From an uncultured Pseudomonadota bacterium (GTDB lineage: Bacteria > Pseudomonadota > Gammaproteobacteria > Methylococcales > Methylomonadaceae), in contig CAIZCB010000512.1 of assembly GCA_903931355.1 (NCBI GenBank), positions 1 to 5,186 of the forward strand: a stretch of DNA of 5,186 nt, given 5' to 3'. Below, in pieces: positions 1 to 5,186 of the stretch (the stretch's first letter is position 1; every line of letters starts with the position of its first letter). The notes under the pieces are model-generated. The model had not been told where the DNA came from. It saw only the letters and a program-made list of their open reading frames with translations, and made no database searches. The position numbers and the translations under genes were made by a program.

Positions 1-2041
1 CCGACATTTCGACCATAAAAGTCGAACGACCACTGGCTAAATCATCAGACGCGCCGATACGGGTAAAAATTTTATCGATAGGGCCACAGCGCAACGATTT
101 GGCTGGCACATAACAGCCAATATGCGCGAGTAAAACAATCAAAGCCGCTTGGCGCATATAAGTCGATTTACCGCCCATGTTCGGGCCGGTAATCACCAGC
201 ATTCGTCTTTCACTGGAAAAATTCAGATCGTTGGCGACAAACGGCAGACTGGATAATTGCTCCACCACCAAATGCCGACCAGCTTCAATTTCAATGCCTG
301 TTTGTTGATTTAAAACCGGCTGCGATAAATTCAAGCTATCCGCTCGTTCGGCAAAATTCACCAAGACATCTAATTCTGCTAAAGCGATGGCGCATTGCTG
401 TAAATCGAATAATGCGTCACCGAGACGATTCAATAAATCATCATACAAAGCCTTTTCAAAACTCAGCGATTTGTCACGGGCGCTTAACACCTTGTCTTCA
501 AAGATTTTCAGTTCTTCAGTGATATAGCGTTCTGCGCCTTTTAAAGTTTGTTTGCGGCTGTAATGAACTGGGACTTTATCGGCTTGGGTATTAGAAATTT
601 CGATGTAATAGCCGTGCACTCGATTGTAGTTAACTTTAAGGGTGGCGATGCCGGTGGCTTGGCGTTCGCGTAGCTCCATATCAATCAAAAACTGATCAGC
701 GTTTTGGCTGAGATTGCGTAACTCGTCCAGTTCAGGATGATAGCCCTCAGCAATCACACCGCCATCACGAATCAACACCGGCGGATTATCGACAATCGCC
801 CGTTGTAACAACGATAACAACTCAGGCTGTTCACGCAATTGCGAGCGCAAGGCTTCCAGATGAGGATTGTCACTATCAGCTAACAAGTTTTGTAAGCTAG
901 GCAATGCGCCCAAGGTATGCCGCAAAACCAATAAATCGCGTGGTCTGGCCGACTTTAAAGCAATCCGCGAACTAATCCGCTCAATATCACCGACTTGGCG
1001 CAAACTGGTTTGGATGTCATTAAAGCCTTGGTTTTCCAGCAAACTAGCAACACAAGCATAACGACCTTTAATCACCGCATGATCGCGCAACGGTCGATGT
1101 ATCCAGCGCCGCAAGCAACGACTACCCATTGCGGTAATCGTTTTATCTAATACGCCCAATAAAGTGAATTGCATTTGCCCGCTAGGATGGCTGTCCAACT
1201 CCAGATTACGACGACTAGCGGCATCCAAGCTGATGCTATCGTCACAATCTTCAACGCTAATGCCTTGAATATGGGGCAGGGCGCTTTGTTGCGTGTCGCG
1301 CAAATACTGTAATAAACAGCCCGCCGCGCAAATCGCCGCCGGTAAATGTTCGCAACCAAAGCCTTTTAAATCGTGGCTGTTGAATTGTTTGAGAATCAAT
1401 TGACGGCAACTGTCTAAATCAAAATGCCACGGTGGGCGGCGGCATAAACCTTTGCGTTCTTTGATTGACGGCGGTAATGCAAAATCTTCGCTGAACAATA
1501 ATTCGGCAGGATTCAGGCGTTCGATTTCGCTTAATAGCTGGTTTTCACTGTCCAACTGCTGCAAAACAAATTTGCCACTGGTTAAATCTAAACAGGCTAA
1601 ACCAAAGCTTTTACTAAATACCGCCAAAGCCACCAATAAATTGTCTTTGCGATCTTCCAGCAAGGCTTCATCAGTCACCGTACCTGGCGTTACCACTCGC
1701 ACCACTTGCCGTTCGACTGGGCCTTTCGATTTAGCGGGATCACCAATTTGCTCACAAATCGCAATCGATTCGCCTTGTTTTAATAAGCGAGCAATATAGT
1801 TTTCAGCAGCATGGTAAGGCAGGCCAGCCATCGGAATCGGCTGACCACCGGAATGACCGCGAGCAGTTAAAGTGATGTCCAGCAATTGCGCGGCTTTTTT
1901 GGCGTCATCAAAAAACAGCTCATAAAAATCGCCCATTCGGTAAAAAACCAAAGTGTCTGGATGTTGCGCTTTGATGCCTAGGTATTGCTGCATCATCGGG
2001 GTGTGGGCGGGGTTTTTATTAATTTCTTGGTTTTGTTTCAT
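1..2041 (-). CDS. mutS: DNA mismatch repair protein MutS (3' end missing)
   Basis: MutS binds mispaired and looped-out bases and, using ATP, recruits MutL to start strand-specific repair. 680 residues are visible, from ATG at 2041 to a serine at the left edge. The whole frame was hand-translated and has no stop or frameshift. The N-terminal mismatch-binding domain carries GDFYELF at residues 37-43; Phe39 and Glu41 match the E. coli mismatch-contacting Phe36 and Glu38. The lever/clamp region has [12 protein letters not shown] at 469-480. The ATPase domain has Walker [10 protein letters not shown], at 619-627 (bases 161-187) with Lys625, then [14 protein letters not shown]. By comparison with the roughly 850-residue family, about 170-180 residues lie outside the window, including Walker B and the C-terminal helix-turn-helix. 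The start is supported by an in-frame TAA two codons upstream and by AHTPMMQQY at the usual distance. No clear Shine-Dalgarno is seen. One oddity is that the usual GRHPVVE motif reads GRHLVVE (588-594). Identity is essentially certain. Confidence 0.98.
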   Translation of the reverse strand, partial: MKQNQEINKNPAHTPMMQQYLGIKAQHPDTLVFYRMGDFYELFFDDAKKAAQLLDITLTARGHSGGQPIPMAGLPYHAAENYIARLLKQGESIAICEQIGDPAKSKGPVERQVVRVVTPGTVTDEALLEDRKDNLLVALAVFSKSFGLACLDLTSGKFVLQQLDSENQLLSEIERLNPAELLFSEDFALPPSIKERKGLCRRPPWHFDLDSCRQLILKQFNSHDLKGFGCEHLPAAICAAGCLLQYLRDTQQSALPHIQGISVEDCDDSISLDAASRRNLELDSHPSGQMQFTLLGVLDKTITAMGSRCLRRWIHRPLRDHAVIKGRYACVASLLENQGFNDIQTSLRQVGDIERISSRIALKSARPRDLLVLRHTLGALPSLQNLLADSDNPHLEALRSQLREQPELLSLLQRAIVDNPPVLIRDGGVIAEGYHPELDELRNLSQNADQFLIDMELRERQATGIATLKVNYNRVHGYYIEISNTQADKVPVHYSRKQTLKGAERYITEELKIFEDKVLSARDKSLSFEKALYDDLLNRLGDALFDLQQCAIALAELDVLVNFAERADSLNLSQPVLNQQTGIEIEAGRHLVVEQLSSLPFVANDLNFSSERRMLVITGPNMGGKSTYMRQAALIVLLAHIGCYVPAKSLRCGPIDKIFTRIGASDDLASGRSTFMVEMS

Positions 2042-2063
2042 TATTTAATGCACTAAAAAATTA

Positions 2064-2975
2064 TTAGCTTGATTTACTCAAGATGTTTCCTGCTTGCGAT
2101 AGCGTGCGCTTATCTCGTCGTTCTGCCCATTGATGTATCAATAAAGCACTCATAATCAAGCCTGTGCCGATGATGACTTTTAAACTGACCGGTTCTTGAT
2201 TAGCTGTGTAGCCCAGCCATAACGATAACACTGGTGTCATCAGGTTAATCATCGCAACTTGGGTGGCGGGTAAATGCTTTAACACGTAGTAATAAAGCGC
2301 AAAACCAAAAGTGGTGGCGATTAGGCCTAGGTAAATCACAGCCCATAAGGTTTGTTGAGGAATTTGCTCTGGAATTTCGCCATCCAGCCAGTACCAAGAC
2401 GCCCAATACAGCGGCAAGGATAGCAACATGCCGCCACTGATTTGTTGAATCGCTGGCAACTGTGCGTCAATGCGTTTTACCCACACCGCGCTTAAAGCGT
2501 GAATAAAAGTCGATAACAACATCGCCGCCACACCAATTAAAGCCTGCTCGCTTAATGCCATAGCCGACATAAACATCACCATCAAACCCGCGACACCGAA
2601 ACTATACGCCGCCAGTTTTAACCAGCCTAAACTGCGTTCTTTTAAGATTGCCGCTGCCATGAACGCGGTCATAAATGGACTTAAACCAAAAATCACCGAC
2701 ATCCAGCCCGATGGAATAAATTGCGCCGCCCAGTAGGTGATGATCATGCTCAGATAGAGTTGCACACTGACCGCCAGATAAGTCCAGCAAGCAGGGCGGC
2801 TAAAGCGGATAGCTTGGCGGGTGATTAACAGCAACAACAGCAAACAAGCCGCACCAATCGACATTCGCGCGGTGACGCCCATGACAAAGCTGATGCCTTC
2901 ACTACTCCATTTGATTGCTAAAGGCGTGGTAGTCCAAACCAAAACGACACCGAGATAGGCTAATTTAATTGCCAT
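2064..2975 (-). CDS. EamA-family (DMT superfamily) inner-membrane transporter
   Basis: This 303-residue protein is almost entirely hydrophobic. About ten membrane helices can be picked out, roughly at residues 5-22, 31-51, 63-84, 90-110, 117-138, 145-165, 176-196, 209-230, 238-256 and 264-282. That matches the two tandem five-helix EamA repeats of drug/metabolite transporters, whose usual length is about 300. Family-like signatures include the segment GLSPFMTAFMAAAILKER at 97-113 in the first repeat and LMTPVLSLWLG at 245-255 in the second, the usual P-containing fourth helix of each half. A basic, polar tail follows residue 282. The substrate cannot be read from sequence; relatives export amino acids or other small metabolites. 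The ATG shares its first base with the acs stop codon (TGATG) and has no obvious Shine-Dalgarno, so translation probably depends on ribosomes finishing acs. Pairing with acs is suggestive of metabolite overflow or uptake, but this is inference. Confidence 0.9.
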   Translation of the reverse strand: MAIKLAYLGVVLVWTTTPLAIKWSSEGISFVMGVTARMSIGAACLLLLLLITRQAIRFSRPACWTYLAVSVQLYLSMIITYWAAQFIPSGWMSVIFGLSPFMTAFMAAAILKERSLGWLKLAAYSFGVAGLMVMFMSAMALSEQALIGVAAMLLSTFIHALSAVWVKRIDAQLPAIQQISGGMLLSLPLYWASWYWLDGEIPEQIPQQTLWAVIYLGLIATTFGFALYYYVLKHLPATQVAMINLMTPVLSLWLGYTANQEPVSLKVIIGTGLIMSALLIHQWAERRDKRTLSQAGNILSKSS

Positions 2976-4915
2976 CAGCTTACTGCTTGGCGATTAGCAA
3001 TAATCTCTTCCACCACCGATGGATCGGCTAAGGTGGAAATATCGCCCAACTGATCAAATTCATTCGCGGCAATTTTGCGCAAAATCCGCCGCATGATTTT
3101 TCCAGAGCGGGTTTTCGGCAAGCTCGGCGCCCATTGGATTACATCTGGCAAAGCGATGGCGCTGATTTCGGCTTTAATTAATTCCGCCAAGGCTTTTTTC
3201 AATTCAGCATCACCGCTGACGCCGACATTCAAAGTCACATAAGCATAAATGCCTTGGCCTTTAATCGGATGGGGAAAGCCAACTACCGCCGCTTCAGCCA
3301 CGTCATCATGCAATACCAAAGCGCTTTCAATTTCAGCGGTGCCTAAACGGTGGCCGGAAACATTGATTACATCGTCCACCCGTCCGGTAATCCAGTAATA
3401 ACCGTCTTTATCGCGCCGAGCGCCATCACCGGCGAAGTAATAGCCGGGAAACGGTTTGAAATAGGTTTCGATAAAGCGTGGATGGTCGCCGTAAACACTA
3501 CGCGCTTGCCCCGGCCAAGGATGAGTTAAAACTAAAATGCCTTCTGCTTCGCCTTCTAACAAATTGCCTTCGTTATCGACAATCGCCGGATTGACGCCGA
3601 AAAATGGCAAACTGGCCGAGCCGGGTTTTAGCGAGGTTGCGCCGGGCAGCGGGGTAATTAAAATCCCACCCGTTTCAGTTTGCCACCAAGTATCGACAAT
3701 CGGGCAGCGTTGTTCGCCGACTTGATGGTAATACCATTCCCAGGCTTCAGGATTAATCGGTTCACCGACGCTGCCGAGAATCCGTAATGAACTGCGTTGG
3801 CTGGTTTTAAGCCAGTCATTACCTTGCGCCATTAAGGCGCGAATTGCGGTGGGAGCGGTGTAGAAAATATTGACTTGGTGTTTGTCGATCACTTGCCAAA
3901 ATCGGTCGGCAGCAGGGTAGGTGGGTACGCCTTCAAACATCAAAGTGGTCGCGCCGTTACACAGCGGCCCATAAAGCACATAAGAATGCCCCGTTACCCA
4001 GCCAATATCAGCGGTACACCAATAAACGTCGCCATCTTGGTAATCAAACACATATTTATGGGTCATCGCCGCAAACAGCAAATAACCGCCGGTAGTGTGC
4101 AAAACGCCTTTGGGTTTGCCGGTAGAGCCCGAGGTATACAGGATAAATAATGGATCTTCGGCTTCCATCGCTTCTGCTGGGCAGTCGCTAGAGGCGGCTT
4201 GCATGGCGGTGTGATAACAAACGTCACGGTTTTCATGCCAAGGCACATCATGACCGCTATGTTTAATCACAATTACTGTTGTGAGGTTAGGGCATTGCTC
4301 GGCGGCTTTGTCGGCATTGATTTTAGACGGCACTAATTTACCGCCGCGATAGCTTTCGTCAGCGCAGATTAGGATTTTGCAATCGGCATCGATAATCCGG
4401 TCTCGTAAAGCATCGGCAGAAAAGCCGCCAAATACAATCGAATGCACCGCGCCAATCCGCGTGCAAGCCAAAATCACCACCGCAGCCTCGGCAATCATCG
4501 GCAAATAAATACAAACCCGATCTCCTTTTTGCACACCTTGCGCTTTTAGTACATTGGCAAATTGGCAGACTTGTTGATGCAATTGATTGTAAGTCAGGCT
4601 GCTTTGTTGCTGTGGATCATCGCCTTCCCAAATAATCGCGATTTGCTCGCCGCGTTGAGCAAGGTGTCTGTCCAGACAATTAACGCTGACATTTAATTGT
4701 CCGCCTTTAAACCAGCTGATTTCACCTTTATGGTAATCGTGTTCTAACACTTGCTGCCAAGGCTGTTGCCAATCTAAAAAGGCTGCGGCTTGTTCAGCCC
4801 AAAACGTTTCTGGATCGGTAATTGATTGCTGATAAAGCTGTTGATAGCTTTCTGCATTTATGTGGGCTGAGGCGGCAATCTGTGGATTAATTGGGTAAAT
4901 TGGCTGTTCTGACAT
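2975..4915 (-). CDS. acs: Acetyl-CoA synthetase (AMP-forming)
   Basis: Acs makes acetyl-CoA from acetate, ATP and CoA through an acetyl-AMP intermediate, allowing growth on or scavenging of acetate. The 646-residue protein is full length (E. coli Acs is 652). The N-terminal cap is followed by the P-loop-like [11 protein letters not shown] at 260-270, the core TWWQTETGG at 409-417, [17 protein letters not shown] at 496-512, the CoA-pocket segment [12 protein letters not shown] at 519-530, and PKTRSGK at 600-606. Trp411 corresponds to the tryptophan (Trp414 in Salmonella) that limits the acyl pocket to acetate, so acetate rather than propionate is the expected substrate. Lys606 is the catalytic lysine equivalent to E. 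coli Lys609 and sits in the PX4GK motif that Pat-type acetyltransferases modify, so control by reversible acetylation is plausible. AGGA at 4921-4924 lies five bases before the ATG and supports this start. The gene overlaps the downstream transporter by one base. Confidence 0.98.
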   Translation of the reverse strand: MSEQPIYPINPQIAASAHINAESYQQLYQQSITDPETFWAEQAAAFLDWQQPWQQVLEHDYHKGEISWFKGGQLNVSVNCLDRHLAQRGEQIAIIWEGDDPQQQSSLTYNQLHQQVCQFANVLKAQGVQKGDRVCIYLPMIAEAAVVILACTRIGAVHSIVFGGFSADALRDRIIDADCKILICADESYRGGKLVPSKINADKAAEQCPNLTTVIVIKHSGHDVPWHENRDVCYHTAMQAASSDCPAEAMEAEDPLFILYTSGSTGKPKGVLHTTGGYLLFAAMTHKYVFDYQDGDVYWCTADIGWVTGHSYVLYGPLCNGATTLMFEGVPTYPAADRFWQVIDKHQVNIFYTAPTAIRALMAQGNDWLKTSQRSSLRILGSVGEPINPEAWEWYYHQVGEQRCPIVDTWWQTETGGILITPLPGATSLKPGSASLPFFGVNPAIVDNEGNLLEGEAEGILVLTHPWPGQARSVYGDHPRFIETYFKPFPGYYFAGDGARRDKDGYYWITGRVDDVINVSGHRLGTAEIESALVLHDDVAEAAVVGFPHPIKGQGIYAYVTLNVGVSGDAELKKALAELIKAEISAIALPDVIQWAPSLPKTRSGKIMRRILRKIAANEFDQLGDISTLADPSVVEEIIANRQAVS

Positions 4916-4920
4916 GGCTG

Positions 4921-4924
4921 TCCT
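4921..4924 (-). promoter_or_regulatory. Ribosome binding site of acs
   Basis: On the minus strand AGGA is followed by five bases (CAGCC) and then the acs ATG. The spacing is normal and it is the only purine-rich Shine-Dalgarno match nearby, so it fixes the acs start. Just upstream, CTAAG-CGA-CTTAG (4931-4943) could form a five-pair hairpin in the acs leader; whether it matters is unknown. Confidence 0.7.
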
Positions 4925-4982
4925 AATTTTCTAAGTCGCTTAGCGGGTGAGTCTTGTCGCCATTTTGCCAGAAAAATCAGTT

Positions 4983-4994
4983 AAATCATGATTT
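4983..4994. promoter_or_regulatory. Perfect 12-bp palindrome, candidate operator for acs
   Basis: AAATCATGATTT reads the same on both strands, and its near edge is 67 bases upstream of the acs ATG. A symmetric site at this distance is where a dimeric regulator of acs could bind. It does not match the CRP (TGTGA-N6-TCACA) or FNR (TTGAT-N4-ATCAA) consensus well. AT-rich palindromes of this size also arise by chance, so the regulatory role is a guess. Confidence 0.25.
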
Positions 4995-5088
4995 GCAAGG
5001 CGTGGAGGAAGCTATATGGATTGCCTAGTACCTCGTTTTTGTTTAGCGGGGAATTGCTTCGAGCTGTTAATAATTCAACTCAGGCGTG

Positions 5089-5186
5089 TTAGGCGTCATT
5101 GATTTCCTGTTCTAACACAGTCCGCAGACCTTCTGACATTTCCAATGTCACTGGATCCCAGCCTTCGATTTGCATTACCTCTAATA
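5089..5186 (-). CDS. C-terminal fragment of an unrecognised protein
   Basis: A minus-strand frame enters at the right edge and runs 31 codons to TAA at 5089-5091. The tail includes MQIEGWDPVTLEMSEG and then TVLEQEINDA; it is acidic and looks like an amphipathic helix ending. I do not recognise the family. It points the same way as acs and ends 173 bases before it. An alternative is that the ATG at 5173-5175 starts a separate 28-residue peptide, because GAGG lies just before it, but the two-base gap is too short for a normal Shine-Dalgarno, so a longer gene cut by the window edge is preferred. The stop codon lies inside one arm of a 7-bp inverted repeat (5086-5092 and 5112-5118). Confidence 0.5.
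   Translation of the reverse strand, partial: LEVMQIEGWDPVTLEMSEGLRTVLEQEINDA

Larger units (their letters stand above)
4916..5088 (-). other. Intergenic region upstream of acs, probable promoter region
   Basis: The 173 bases between the upstream gene's stop and the acs start are the most likely place for the promoter of acs and the genes behind it. I found no convincing -35/-10 pair at 16-18 base spacing and no sigma-54 (GG-N10-GC type) element with good flanks. The stretch contains a perfect 12-bp palindrome (4983-4994), a short imperfect hairpin just after the upstream stop (5061-5081, GAGTTG/CAGCTC on the minus strand, one G-U pair, no T-run), and an 8-base direct repeat TTAGCGGG at 4940-4947 and 5043-5050. 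No terminator is evident for the upstream gene, so read-through into acs cannot be excluded. Confidence 0.5.

Noticed and set aside
867..1799. Plus-strand open frames of 64 and 115 codons (867-1061, 1452-1799) and a minus-strand one of 70 codons (1147-1359)
   Set aside because: All lie inside the continuous mutS frame, which was translated in full and is clearly the coding one. Their translations are Ser/Asn/Lys-rich and resemble no family.
2602..2790. Minus-strand 62-codon frame inside the transporter gene
   Set aside because: It overlaps two membrane-helix segments of the EamA protein in another frame and shows no recognisable features.
3537..4251. Open frames at 3537-3725 and 3875-4150 (plus) and 4063-4251 (minus) inside acs
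   Set aside because: They are shadows of the highly conserved acs frame with no ribosome binding site of note.
4962..5016. Candidate sigma-70 boxes on the minus strand (TTGCAA at 4993-4998, CAAAAT at 4962-4967, TATAGC at 5011-5016)
   Set aside because: No pair combines a good -35 and -10 at 16-18 base spacing, so no promoter is called.
4940..5050. 8-base direct repeat TTAGCGGG at 4940-4947 and 5043-5050
   Set aside because: Only two copies 103 bases apart, and a near copy occurs by chance in mutS around 1732. There is not enough to call a regulator site or repeat family.
4988..5092. Second plus-strand frame of 34 codons starting at ATG 4988
   Set aside because: It has no Shine-Dalgarno, its start codon sits inside the palindrome, and it overlaps the 28-codon frame in another phase. 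It is most simply chance.
1..5186. CRISPR arrays, insertion sequences, tRNA or rRNA genes, phage or defence genes
   Set aside because: No regularly spaced repeats, transposase motifs, terminal inverted repeats or RNA gene landmarks were seen; the coding content is housekeeping-type and nearly fills the window.

Overview
The window looks like ordinary chromosomal DNA from a gammaproteobacterium. The MutS and acetyl-CoA synthetase translations follow the Escherichia coli proteins almost motif for motif (as recalled; no search was run). Base composition is near 50% GC, with many CAA/CAG glutamine codons. The genus cannot be fixed from the sequence. I see no mobile element, CRISPR array, rRNA, tRNA or integration site.

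All recognisable genes lie on the minus strand and read right to left. At the right edge (5089-5186) is the C-terminal tail of an unrecognised protein. A 173-base gap (4916-5088) follows; it should hold the acs promoter and contains a perfect 12-bp palindrome. Next come acs (2975-4915, complete), an EamA-family ten-helix transporter (2064-2975, complete) and mutS (1-2041, 3' end cut off by the left edge).

acs and the transporter gene share one base (TGATG), so they are almost certainly co-transcribed and probably translationally coupled. mutS starts 22 bases after the transporter stop and may belong to the same transcript, although a weak AT-rich hairpin followed by a T-run sits at that junction. 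Acs activates acetate to acetyl-CoA in the cytoplasm, the EamA protein would export or import an unknown metabolite across the inner membrane, and MutS recognises DNA mismatches. No shared pathway is evident between MutS and the other two. I hand-translated mutS codon by codon over the whole visible stretch and found it open.

I did not find a convincing new biological system. The points worth a second look are small: the acs/eamA coupling, a Pro-to-Leu change in the GRHPVVE motif of MutS, the palindrome upstream of acs, and a tiny plus-strand ORF with a strong Shine-Dalgarno in the same gap.
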